DNA from: an uncultured Collinsella sp.
Lineage (GTDB): Bacteria; Actinomycetota; Coriobacteriia; Coriobacteriales; Coriobacteriaceae
Direction of reading: 5' to 3'
Length of the DNA stretch: 64,000 nucleotides
Assembly: GCA_958437495.1 (NCBI GenBank)
Contig: CAUBOH010000003.1
Span: 1-64,000 of the forward strand
A program made the position numbers and the translations under genes. Each line of letters opens with the position of its first letter. The stretch's first letter is position 1. A model generated the notes under the pieces. It had not been told where the DNA came from, did no database searches, and saw nothing but the letters and a program-made list of their open reading frames with translations. Below, piece by piece: positions 8,423 through 16,434 of this stretch.

Positions 8423-9997
8423 ATGGGAAAGAAACTCGATAAGAAGGCCAAGGCCGCCGTAGCCAAGGCCTCTAAGAACGCCAAGGCGGGCAAAGGCATC
8501 AAGAAGCTCCGCAAGCTCGAAGGCAAACTGTGGACCCGCGAGTACCTGCTCAAGATTGCCGAGTTCGATGGCGCGACGATTGCCCCCGCCAACGGCGCCG
8601 CGGCCCGCGCCGATGCCATGGGTACTCTTGCCGGCGAACATCACAAGCTCCTGACCAGCAAAAAGTCCGTTGAGCTCGTGCGCTCTCTCGCGCGTGAGAC
8701 AGTCGCGGGCGAAAAGATCGACGACCCGCAGCTGCTCGACGAGATTCGCGTGCTCGGCCGCGACCAGCGCGAGGCAAGCGCCATTCCCACCGAAGAAGCC
8801 GAGGCCTGGACCAGGCTCACCTGCGAGGCCGACGCCGTGTGGCACAAGGCCAAGACGGCCAACGACTGGGCGAGCTTTGAGCCCTATGTGGATAGAATCG
8901 TCACCCAACTTAAGCATCAGGCCGAGCTCATGGACCCCAAGCGCGACCCATACGATGTTTGGCTCGACCAGTACGAGCGCGGCCTTTCCGCCAAGAGCTT
9001 CGATGCGTTTTGTGACGAGGTCAAGGCCACCGTCGTGCCGCTCGTGCACGCCATCGGCGAGCGCGGACAGCAGCCTACTGCCGACTTTTTGCACGCGCAT
9101 GTGCCCGAGGCCGCCCAGCGTGCCATGAGCTTCGACCTGATGAAGCTCGTCGGCCTTAACCTGGACGACACCACGCTCGCCTTTACCGAGCATCCGTTTA
9201 GCGAGGGCTTTGCCGTGGGTGACGCGCGCATCGCGACGCACATCTACGAGGACGACTGCATCTCCAACGTCTACAGCATCATCCACGAGGCCGGTCACAC
9301 CATGTACGAGCTGGGCGTGAACCCCGCCTACGCGCGCACGTGCCTGGAGGGCGGCACCTCCATGGGCATCCACGAGAGCCAGAGCCGCTTCTTTGAGAAC
9401 ACCGTTGGCCGCAGCCGCGCCTTTATGGGGCCGCTGCTCGAGGTGTTGCGCCGTCACGCGCCCGAGGTCTACGGCAACGTGGACGAAGATGCGCTCTACC
9501 GCGCCGTGAACATCGCCCAGCCGTCGCTGATCCGTACCGAGGCCGACGAGCTCACTTACCCGCTGCATATTATGGTGCGCTACGAGATTGAGCGCATGCT
9601 GTTTGCCGGCGAGGCCACAGCCAAGGACATCCCCGCGCTTTGGAATCGCTTTATGGACGAGTACCTGGGCATTCCGGTTCCCGACGACACGCGTGGCTGC
9701 CTGCAGGATACGCACTGGAGCGGCGGCTCGTTTGGCTACTTCCCCACCTATGCGCTGGGCAGTGCCTACGACGCCATGTTCGTGCCGGCCATGTGCCGCG
9801 ACGGTGTCGACCTCAACGGCGCCTGCGCGAGCGGCGACCTGGCACCCGTCCGCGCCTGGCTGGGCGAGCACATTTGGCAGTGGGGCCGCGCCAAGGACGC
9901 GCCGGAGCTCATCAAGGGCGCCTGCGGCATGGCATTCGACGCCCGCTACTACTGCAGCTACCTGCAGGACAAGTTCACCACGCTGTACGAGTTGTAA
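8423..9997 (+). CDS. M32 family metallocarboxypeptidase
   Basis: This 524-residue carboxypeptidase Taq-type enzyme removes C-terminal residues from peptides using one metal ion. The zinc motif is HEAGH at residues 288-292. The family landmarks HPF (TEHPFSEGF), DARIAT, the HES-Q segment (MGIHESQSRFFEN), RTEADE and LQDTHWSGG are all present. The length matches the family, except for a Lys/Ala-rich N-terminal tail of about 30 residues. AAGGAT precedes the ATG. There is no signal peptide, so it acts in the cytoplasm, presumably in peptide turnover. It is monocistronic, divergent from pheST and convergent with glmM. Confidence 0.93.
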   Translation: MGKKLDKKAKAAVAKASKNAKAGKGIKKLRKLEGKLWTREYLLKIAEFDGATIAPANGAAARADAMGTLAGEHHKLLTSKKSVELVRSLARETVAGEKIDDPQLLDEIRVLGRDQREASAIPTEEAEAWTRLTCEADAVWHKAKTANDWASFEPYVDRIVTQLKHQAELMDPKRDPYDVWLDQYERGLSAKSFDAFCDEVKATVVPLVHAIGERGQQPTADFLHAHVPEAAQRAMSFDLMKLVGLNLDDTTLAFTEHPFSEGFAVGDARIATHIYEDDCISNVYSIIHEAGHTMYELGVNPAYARTCLEGGTSMGIHESQSRFFENTVGRSRAFMGPLLEVLRRHAPEVYGNVDEDALYRAVNIAQPSLIRTEADELTYPLHIMVRYEIERMLFAGEATAKDIPALWNRFMDEYLGIPVPDDTRGCLQDTHWSGGSFGYFPTYALGSAYDAMFVPAMCRDGVDLNGACASGDLAPVRAWLGEHIWQWGRAKDAPELIKGACGMAFDARYYCSYLQDKFTTLYEL

Positions 9998-10022
9998 AGC
10001 CCAGGCAACACGTCAACGCAAA

Positions 10023-10060
10023 GGGGCGCCGCAGGATCTATCCGCGGCGCCCTCTTTTTC
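10023..10060 (+). terminator. terminator of the M32 peptidase gene
   Basis: The stem GGGCGCCGC/GCGGCGCCC with an internal GGAT/TCC extension is followed by CTCTTTTTC. It lies 25 bases after the peptidase stop. Confidence 0.85.
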
Positions 10061-10089
10061 TAGTCATTGGGGACGTTCTTAAATGACTA
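10061..10089. repeat. REP-like palindrome, type 1
   Basis: TAGTCATT and AATGACTA flank a GGGGACGTTCTT core. The same core occurs twice, head to head, at 30995-31052, and in a decayed form near 39545. Confidence 0.7.
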
Positions 10090-10110
10090 CTCTTTGAACG
10101 CCAACCATGT

Positions 10111-10279
10111 TGACGCCGATGTCTTGGCAACGGCAGCGAAAACAGCCCCAAGCGAGCAAAGTGACGTGAAATGAAAGGGCGCTGACCTTCTGGTCGCGCC
10201 CTTGAAATTGAACGTCAGATTGCCGCTTGGGACCGTTTGCAGCGTCGAGCGGTTACGCGGTTTGGTAAAACCGCGTAAC
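10111..10279 (-). ncRNA. structured repeat family A, copy 1 (candidate RNA) after glmM
   Basis: Helices: terminal hairpin at 10252-10279 (GTTACGCGG/CCGCGTAAC, sharing its last base with the glmM stop codon); P1 10141-10154 with 10224-10237 (12 of 14 pairs); P2 TGACGT 10162-10167 with ACGTCA 10212-10217; P3 10175-10203 (AAGGGCG/CGCCCTT around GACC-TTCT-GGTC). Two other copies keep the pairing with different bases. The minus strand is chosen because each copy follows a minus-strand gene. Whether it is transcribed alone, as a 3' UTR, or acts as DNA is unknown. Confidence 0.7.
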
Positions 10280-11610
10280 TATAGAGCTTCCAGAGCACTT
10301 GCGATGCGCTTCATGGCGGCGTCGGCAGCGGCTTGATCGGGGGCTTCGGCCAGCACACGAATCACCGACTCGGTTCCGCTCTTGCGCACGAGCACGCGGC
10401 CCTCGCCCGCCAGCGCGGCCTCGGCCTCGGCGATCGCATTCTGCACGCCCATGCTCTCGATCGCGGCGTCCTTGTCGGCCACGCGCACGGCAACCTGCGC
10501 CTGCGGCAGCAGCTTGCACGGAGCCGTGAGCTGCGAGAGCGTCTCGCGTTCGGCGCGAATCACTTCCATCACACGCAGCGAGGTCATAATGCCGTCGCCC
10601 GTGCGCTCGATATCGCCAAAGATCGTATGGCCCGTCTGCTCGCCGCCCAGGCTGTAGCCGCCCTCGCGCATCTTGGCATACACGTGACGGTCACCCACGC
10701 CGCTGGTCACGGCGCTCAGGCCGGCAAGCTCCAGCGACTTGATCAGGCCAAAGTTGCTGGCAATCGTCGGCACCACGGTACCGCCCGAAAGGCGACCGTG
10801 TTTGTTCAGGTACACGCCGCACACGTACAGGATCTGGTCGCCATCGACCACGCGGCCGCGCTCATCCACGGCCAGGCAGCGGTCGGCATCGCCGTCGTAG
10901 GCAAAGCCCACGTCCAGGCCCTGCTCCACCACGTGGCGCTGCAGGCGCTCCATATGTGTGGAGCCGCAGTCCACATTGATGTTAAAGCCATCGGGCGCGG
11001 CATTGATTACACGCACATCGGCGCCCAGCGCATCGAACACCGGCTTGGCGACCGAGGAAGCCGAGCCGTTGGCGCAGTCGATGCCGATCTTGACGCCCTG
11101 CAGCGAAAAGTTCGCACTCGCAATGAGCGAGGCGATATAGCGGTTGCGGCCCTGCATGTAGTCCACCGTGGCGCCAATGTGGTTGCCCGTAGCCAGCGGC
11201 ACCTCACTCTTGCCATCGATATAGTCCTCGATGAGCTCCAGCACGTCCTCGTCCATCTTAAAGCCGTCGCTGTTGACGAGCTTAATGCCGTTATCGCAAA
11301 ACGGGTTGTGGCTCGCACTGATCATGATGCCGCAATCGAAGCACCCCTCCACGGTCTGATGCGCCACACCCGGCGTGGGGATCACGTGCAGCATGTAGGC
11401 GTCCGCGCCGCTCGCAACCAAGCCGCTCACCAGCGCCGCCTCGAACATGTAGCTCGAGCGACGCGTGTCCTTGCCCACGATTACGCGCGCCTTGGCCCCG
11501 CGGTTGGCACCGTAATACCAGCCCACAAAGCGGCCGATCTTATAAGCGTGCTCTACCGTCAGCCCAACGTTGGCCTCGCCGCGAAAGCCATCGGTGCCAA
11601 AGTACTTCAT
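10279..11610 (-). CDS. glmM: phosphoglucosamine mutase
   Basis: This 443-residue enzyme converts glucosamine-6-phosphate to glucosamine-1-phosphate for UDP-GlcNAc and peptidoglycan synthesis. The catalytic phosphoserine is Ser100 in ISASHNPF, the Mg-binding loop is DGDADR, and sugar and phosphate-binding loops GGEQTGH and RKSGTES are in the expected order. The start MKYFGTDGFRG is typical for the family and the length is normal. It stands alone, with a structured repeat immediately after its stop. Confidence 0.97.
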   Translation of the reverse strand: MKYFGTDGFRGEANVGLTVEHAYKIGRFVGWYYGANRGAKARVIVGKDTRRSSYMFEAALVSGLVASGADAYMLHVIPTPGVAHQTVEGCFDCGIMISASHNPFCDNGIKLVNSDGFKMDEDVLELIEDYIDGKSEVPLATGNHIGATVDYMQGRNRYIASLIASANFSLQGVKIGIDCANGSASSVAKPVFDALGADVRVINAAPDGFNINVDCGSTHMERLQRHVVEQGLDVGFAYDGDADRCLAVDERGRVVDGDQILYVCGVYLNKHGRLSGGTVVPTIASNFGLIKSLELAGLSAVTSGVGDRHVYAKMREGGYSLGGEQTGHTIFGDIERTGDGIMTSLRVMEVIRAERETLSQLTAPCKLLPQAQVAVRVADKDAAIESMGVQNAIAEAEAALAGEGRVLVRKSGTESVIRVLAEAPDQAAADAAMKRIASALEAL

Positions 11611-11691
11611 AAGAGATCCTCTCTATAGACAAAGGCGCGCCGCCAAAGCAACGCGCCGACAGCCTATTATCCTTTAAAGCAACCGCAGGGG

Positions 11692-12714
11692 CTACACCGT
11701 GAGGAACATCATCACGATGATCATGGCAAAGCCGATAAGGTCGGTCGGCAAAAACACCGTGCCCAGCATAACAGCGCTGGTGATGGTCGCCGAAACCGGC
11801 TCCACAGTTCCGATGAGGCTCGCACGCACCGAGCCGATGTCCTTAACGCCCTGCATATAGAGCATGTAAGCAAAAAACGAGCCGATAACCACGAACACCG
11901 CGAGCGCCTCGACGCCGGCAGCGTCGAGCGCCGGCATATGCGCCCAGGGCTGCACGAAGACACACGAGACCACGCCCGCCGTGAGCATTGCCGAGCCCGT
12001 GACGATGGGGCTGCCGTATTCGGGCAGGATCTTGGCGGGAATCACCGCCATACACGTGGCGCTGACCGCACACATAAGACCCGCTGCCAGACCAAGCGGC
12101 GAGATATTCAGGCTGGTGGGGTCGCCGCCGGTGGCGATTAAAAAGGTTCCACCCAGAGCCAGGCCAATGCCGATGACTTCACGAGTACGCGGCACGCGGC
12201 GATCGGTCACGCAAGTGTAGCCCATAATGATAACGAGCTGCAGGCACTGGAGCACCGTCGCGGTTCCGGCGTTTGTCAGGCGCACGGCCGAAAGATAGCA
12301 AAACTGGTTGAATAGCAGGCCAAAGGCGGTAAAGAGCAGCAGCTGCTTGCGATCGGCGGGTGTGGTCCAGAGCTTAATCAGGCGCTCGCGGTCGCGCGTA
12401 ACAACCACGGCCATAAAGAGTAGACCGGCGAGAATCTGACGCACGCTCATAAGCCACAAGGTGTCGACGTGATAGGTATCGAACAGAAAGCTCGCGCTGG
12501 TGCCCGAGAAGCCCCAAAACGAACCGCCCACCAGCGTAGCCAAGACGCCCGTGATCATCTTGCGCGTCGAAGCGCTGTTCAGGCGGTCGCGCCATGCACG
12601 GCGGGTGCTGCGGCTGAGCTCGTCGGTGCCCTCGGGCACATCAATGTTCGATATATCGGTCATCGGCACCGAAGCCCCTGCGCCTTCGACCTGCTCGACA
12701 CACTCTTTGCTCAT
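11692..12714 (-). CDS. EamA/DMT-family transporter
   Basis: This roughly 340-residue protein has ten predicted membrane helices in two EamA repeats (first starting at GVLATLVGGSFWGFSG, second at GLAAGLMCAVSATCMA). The family exports amino acids, metabolites or unknown small solutes. The start is set at ATG 12714, which has GGGGGAG upstream; the longer open frame to 12921 would add about 69 residues with no family likeness. A cytoplasmic tail of about 50 residues precedes helix 1. The substrate cannot be inferred. It follows no obvious operon partner. Confidence 0.88.
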   Translation of the reverse strand: MSKECVEQVEGAGASVPMTDISNIDVPEGTDELSRSTRRAWRDRLNSASTRKMITGVLATLVGGSFWGFSGTSASFLFDTYHVDTLWLMSVRQILAGLLFMAVVVTRDRERLIKLWTTPADRKQLLLFTAFGLLFNQFCYLSAVRLTNAGTATVLQCLQLVIIMGYTCVTDRRVPRTREVIGIGLALGGTFLIATGGDPTSLNISPLGLAAGLMCAVSATCMAVIPAKILPEYGSPIVTGSAMLTAGVVSCVFVQPWAHMPALDAAGVEALAVFVVIGSFFAYMLYMQGVKDIGSVRASLIGTVEPVSATITSAVMLGTVFLPTDLIGFAMIIVMMFLTV

Positions 12715-13003
12715 TCCACTCCCCCGAAACAGTCTGGAAGCAATTCGGCTTACCTTACCACGGCGAAGGCACCAGCCGGAGGCTTGTCCGCTTATCGGTA
12801 GGACAATTCCGCAGGCGTCTTTCCATAGCTCGATACCGCAATGGCCTTGCATTATGCGACAGCCAAATCGCGGCAGCAGGCTCTTTTGAAATGGATATGA
12901 CAAAGCCCCCGAATTCCACAATGTAAGCGATTTTCAAAAATGTTCTTGCCACCGAGTTCAGGCTCCGTTATATTATCCCTTGCGCACTTGCGCACCCTTG
13001 ATC
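12715..13003. other. intergenic region between EamA gene and tRNA-Val
   Basis: It contains the upstream region of the EamA gene and, at about 12966-12978, a TATATTATC stretch that could be the -10 of tRNA-Val. The DNA is more AT-rich than its surroundings near 12890-12980. No supported gene is seen. Confidence 0.5.
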
Positions 13004-13078
13004 GGGCGTTTAGCTCAGGGGGAGAGCGCTTCCCTGACACGGAAGAGGTCAGAAGTTCAAATCTTCTAACGCCCACCA
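13004..13078 (+). tRNA. tRNA-Val(GAC)
   Basis: The cloverleaf is complete: acceptor GGGCGTT/AACGCCC, D-arm TAGCTCAGGGGGAGAGC, anticodon stem CTTCC/GGAAG with loop CTGACAC (anticodon GAC), T-arm AGAAG-TTCAAAT-CTTCT, and encoded ACCA. A terminator follows at 13087-13122. Confidence 0.97.
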
Positions 13079-13086
13079 AATGTTCG

Positions 13087-13122
13087 CAGCTCAGAGGCTA
13101 TGTCTCTGGGCTGTTTTGTTTT
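13087..13122 (+). terminator. terminator of tRNA-Val
   Basis: CAGCTCAGAG pairs with CTCTGGGCTG (one G-T pair), followed by TTTTGTTTT. Between 13123 and 13412 no supported feature is seen. Confidence 0.85.
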
Positions 13123-13412
13123 ATGTCGCCAAATCCGCTGGCAGCTCCAACCGTCATCGCAACGTAACATCAATTCACCTGACGAATGGCTGCCAAACAA
13201 ATTCAATACCCCAACATCAACAATAGCCAGGCACAAAACTGCGCCGCAAGCTGCTCCAACCGCCCAACTGGCCAAAAGTCGACCATCTACTTGCCGATCT
13301 ATCCATCGGCATAACCAATCAGTCCGCACCGCAACTTCTCAGCAAAACGCCGCGATGTCTGCGCCCTGCGGTATCCTTGAGCCACTTGCACCTGCAGCAC
13401 CAAGGAGCCGCC

Positions 13413-14099
13413 ATGCGCACCGAGCTCGATGTCCCCTTTTCGCACAAAGAAGAAGCCAAGGCGCTGGGCGCCAAATGGGACCGGATCAAGAAGATCTGGT
13501 ATGTACCCAGCGGCGTCAACCCCGAGCCCTTTGCCGAGTGGCTGCCCGGTGTTGACCGATCCGACCCCTCAGCGCCGTATATATATCTAGTACTGGGCAA
13601 GCGCGAGTGCTGGAAGTGTCACAAAGAGACCTCGGTCGCGGCCTTTGGCATTCCCTATCGAACCGATAGCGACGAGAGCATCGCCATCGCGCACGCGCCC
13701 AACGAAGCCGGGCACATTGCCATCGACACGGCCAACGCCAACGCACTCGCCATCGTGCCCGCTCTTGGCTGCGTGCCGGGCGAGATCCGCGACTATCTTT
13801 CTAAGCACTGCGGCTACAAGCCCGTAGGCGCGCGAGCCTCCAAAGCCCCGTCGCTCGGCAACACGTGCACCAGTTGTGACGCGCTGCAAGGCAGCCGCTA
13901 TCTGTTCGAGGAGCCCTCGTCCCCGTTTGCCCTCACTGCCATCAACAAGCTGCCGGCACTGGAGTTTGTGCGCGTCGAAGTTGCCGGCGTCTTTGGTGTC
14001 CCGGCCACGCGCACCGACTTTGACCAGGCGCTCTTTACCTGGGCACGCGACCATCACGCCAAGTTCCACAAGCAACTCGGTGAGGGGATTTATTTGTAG
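13413..14099 (+). CDS. DUF5710-domain protein with zinc-ribbon-like region
   Basis: This 228-residue protein starts with a DUF5710 module (residues 1-45: RTELDVPFSHKEEAKALGAK, then W..IKKIWYVPSG), a small domain also found in plasmid primases and DNA-processing proteins. The remainder has two Cys pairs (CWKC near 67-70; CTSC near 152-155) that could bind one zinc. The start is set at ATG 13413, with AAGGAG five bases upstream. The function is unknown; a nucleic-acid-linked role is suggested only by the DUF5710 part. It is first in an accessory-looking patch after tRNA-Val and convergent with the next gene. Confidence 0.75.
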   Translation: MRTELDVPFSHKEEAKALGAKWDRIKKIWYVPSGVNPEPFAEWLPGVDRSDPSAPYIYLVLGKRECWKCHKETSVAAFGIPYRTDSDESIAIAHAPNEAGHIAIDTANANALAIVPALGCVPGEIRDYLSKHCGYKPVGARASKAPSLGNTCTSCDALQGSRYLFEEPSSPFALTAINKLPALEFVRVEVAGVFGVPATRTDFDQALFTWARDHHAKFHKQLGEGIYL

Positions 14100-14137
14100 G
14101 GACGGAGATACCTTCACAGTCAGCTCCTCCGCATCAC

Positions 14138-14422
14138 CTATCCCTCGTCGCCGGCGTCATACACGATATCGAGACCACAAACAGGGCATTTCTCCGGATA
14201 CACCGGCATATGAACGCCCGTACGTTTCCTCACTTCGTCGCTGAACCTGTCACGTGCATCGATGAACCGAATGTCGAGACACGGTATTTGCGAGCCGCAG
14301 CAAGGACAGGCGACAGCAAACGACCCGCAATCAACTTCTACGCCCGGAAACATATTGTTGTCGATAAGGGCACGCGGCAGTTTTCCGTACTTCCCCATCG
14401 CAATATCGCCTCGCCAGCTCAT
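14138..14422 (-). CDS. small zinc-ribbon-like hypothetical protein
   Basis: This protein of about 94 residues has CPCCGSQIPC in the middle and CPVCG near the C-terminus, a four-cysteine arrangement that could hold zinc. The start at ATG 14422 has GAGGGGAG upstream; the longer frame to 14494 lacks one. Composition is closer to average GC than the flanking core genes. The family is not recognised. It lies between the DUF5710 gene (convergent) and the HNH gene (same strand). Confidence 0.6.
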   Translation of the reverse strand: MSWRGDIAMGKYGKLPRALIDNNMFPGVEVDCGSFAVACPCCGSQIPCLDIRFIDARDRFSDEVRKRTGVHMPVYPEKCPVCGLDIVYDAGDEG

Positions 14423-14544
14423 ACACGCTCCCCTCTCGCTATACAAATCAGGAAGAGCATGCACCGGAGGGCGTGCGCGAGATCGCATCGCCACGCGATC
14501 CGATCAAACAACACGATCTTAAAAGAACGCCAAATCCTAATACG

Positions 14545-15627
14545 CTAATACGGCAGAAGCCCCGCCTTTTCACGCTTCTTTTCCGAGCAATCGAACTCGA
14601 TGCGATGGGCCTCAAGAAACACCGTATTGGGTCGCCACTGATGCTCATTCGGCTGTCTTAGCGTCGCACCCGCAAAGGAAACGTAGTCGGTCTTATCCAG
14701 CAGATACGATTCACACAGCCGATATTCACCGCAAACAGGCTCAAACGAAATCAGATGAGCATCGAATAAAGCATGTAAGTCGCGCCGAAGCAGAATGCCA
14801 TTGCCGGCAACTTGCGATTTAGGGCCCGAGTAATTCTCGATATGTGCAGCCTCTAGAGCTTCGCTGACGCCGCAGTCCGACACCGCGCAACGGCCGTCAT
14901 AGGCGGCAACGAGCTGCTTGCGGAACCATTGTTGCCCCAATCGCTCGCGCCTTAACGCATAGCGGACCTTTTCGTCGTCGGTCGCACCCTGTCCGGCAAA
15001 CTCAATATCGACGGGCATGCGCTTCAGATAACTCATGTCGGGCGCAAAACGAGGGTCCGGTCCGCCTTTATGAACAGGACCGTGTAGAACAAACCATCCG
15101 TTTTCGGGCTCGAACCGCTCAACAAACGCAAGGCCGAGCACCTTATAGCCCACCTCGGTTGCAAATATGACTCCGACTGGAACGCCACATTCCATGCAGT
15201 TGAGCATTTTACGGTTGTAATTCTGGTCTCGAAAACCAACGGTACCCGGCGCTTGAACCGAGTACTTAATGACCCACGTACCATCGTCCAAATAGAGCGG
15301 AGGCACATCGGTGTAGAAGCTCTTTTTAGAGTTATGGACCGAGAGCGCAAAGATCTTATTGGGATCTTGCTTCACCCGATCCTGGCCCGGCCAGAAGATC
15401 CCTGAATCCCGCGTTACGGGAAAGAAGTCCGAGCCAATTCTCAAACGATACTGATACTGAGGGCTATCTTCCTTGGTGTGGTGCGGAAGGCTGGTCCAAA
15501 CGCCGCCGCGCTGCTCCTCACCCAGAAACCACTCCCATGCCTCAACGTATTCAGAAGGCACGAGACTGCAGGCACGGTCATAGCTTGGTCCATCCATCAA
15601 CGGAACAGCAAGGTCAATGTCGTTCAT
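14545..15627 (-). CDS. HNH endonuclease, restriction-like
   Basis: This roughly 360-residue protein has a C-terminal HNH nuclease module (about residues 235-290): CAVSDCG provides the first cysteine pair, EAAHIENY the HNH histidine, then NGILLRRDLHALFDAHL. The arrangement matches the HNH_2 type seen in McrA-like and phosphorothioate-dependent restriction enzymes. The N-terminal 230 residues are unrecognised and may sense DNA modification; a PUA/SRA-like role is a guess. The ATG at 15627 is preferred to a GTG three codons earlier. The gene is visibly less GC-rich than its core neighbours, consistent with transfer. No methylase partner is present, so a stand-alone defence nuclease is possible. 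Confidence 0.75.
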   Translation of the reverse strand: MNDIDLAVPLMDGPSYDRACSLVPSEYVEAWEWFLGEEQRGGVWTSLPHHTKEDSPQYQYRLRIGSDFFPVTRDSGIFWPGQDRVKQDPNKIFALSVHNSKKSFYTDVPPLYLDDGTWVIKYSVQAPGTVGFRDQNYNRKMLNCMECGVPVGVIFATEVGYKVLGLAFVERFEPENGWFVLHGPVHKGGPDPRFAPDMSYLKRMPVDIEFAGQGATDDEKVRYALRRERLGQQWFRKQLVAAYDGRCAVSDCGVSEALEAAHIENYSGPKSQVAGNGILLRRDLHALFDAHLISFEPVCGEYRLCESYLLDKTDYVSFAGATLRQPNEHQWRPNTVFLEAHRIEFDCSEKKREKAGLLPY

Positions 15628-15842
15628 CGCCAGCACCTACAACCATACGAACGCAAGTCATACCCCTCAATAATATGGCCGAGAGTCAATTATTACGAGA
15701 TCTCATTCCGCGATCGGCACATCGTTGATGCTCTCGGTTTGCCGCTGGCGCGCTTGTACCCCGCTACCCCACTCCCCTGTATACTGATGTAGCACGTGTT
15801 TCATCCGGGCTTGTTGGACCGGGTCGTTCATGGGAGGGTCTT

Positions 15843-16334
15843 ATGGCTGCTTCGAATCCGTCTAAGGGGAGCGTTTCTTCTTCGTCCATCAAGCCGCTTA
15901 CGCGCAAGGCCGTGCGCTGCCAGCGCGAGGTCGCCTGGCTTGTCACGCAGGCGGCGGGCAGGCTTGTGGCGACCACTCAGGACGTCAATGCGCCTACGCC
16001 GAGCTTTGTGTTAGCGGCAGCGCTGGATTTTGTGCGCCAATTGGAGCTTGCCGAACAGGATACCAGCGGCCACCTCGACTACCAGAATGTTATGGCGCCC
16101 GACCTGCAAACGTTCTGCCGCATGGCCAAGTTGCCCGCCGCGCCCAATGCGCTTTCGGACGCAGGCTACATGTTTACGCTTTCGGGCGCGGACCTTATCC
16201 GCGACATCTACGCATACTGCAGCGAGCTCGCCGAGCGCCACGTCTTTGACGCAGCAGAAGTCAAACCGGGATATGTCATCAAGCTGGTTCTTAGGCTGTT
16301 CTTGATGGACGGGTTCGGGGCCATGCCGGCGTAA
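15843..16334 (+). CDS. hypothetical protein
   Basis: This 163-residue, largely alpha-helical soluble protein has a Ser/Lys-rich first 20 residues (MAASNPSKGSVSSSS) and no membrane helix or signal peptide. GGGAGGG lies seven bases before the ATG. No motif or family is recognised. It stands alone between the HNH gene and the AlbA-type regulator. Codon use is like that of the core genes, so it is probably a real gene. Confidence 0.65.
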   Translation: MAASNPSKGSVSSSSIKPLTRKAVRCQREVAWLVTQAAGRLVATTQDVNAPTPSFVLAAALDFVRQLELAEQDTSGHLDYQNVMAPDLQTFCRMAKLPAAPNALSDAGYMFTLSGADLIRDIYAYCSELAERHVFDAAEVKPGYVIKLVLRLFLMDGFGAMPA

Positions 16335-16434
16335 GCCGAGTCTTTAGCATCACCGTCGACTGGGCAACAACCGCTTTACCTTAGTGGGCGCCAATCGAGG
16401 GCCGATTATTGGGTCGTCTCGTCCACTAACGCAT

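Noticed and set aside
8291..9871. 526-codon minus-strand open frame opposite the M32 peptidase
   Set aside because: The peptidase on the plus strand has all its catalytic motifs; the antisense frame resembles nothing.
13066..13329. 87-codon minus-strand frame ending inside tRNA-Val
   Set aside because: It overlaps the tRNA and its terminator and has no ribosome-binding site; the single hydrophobic stretch is not enough.
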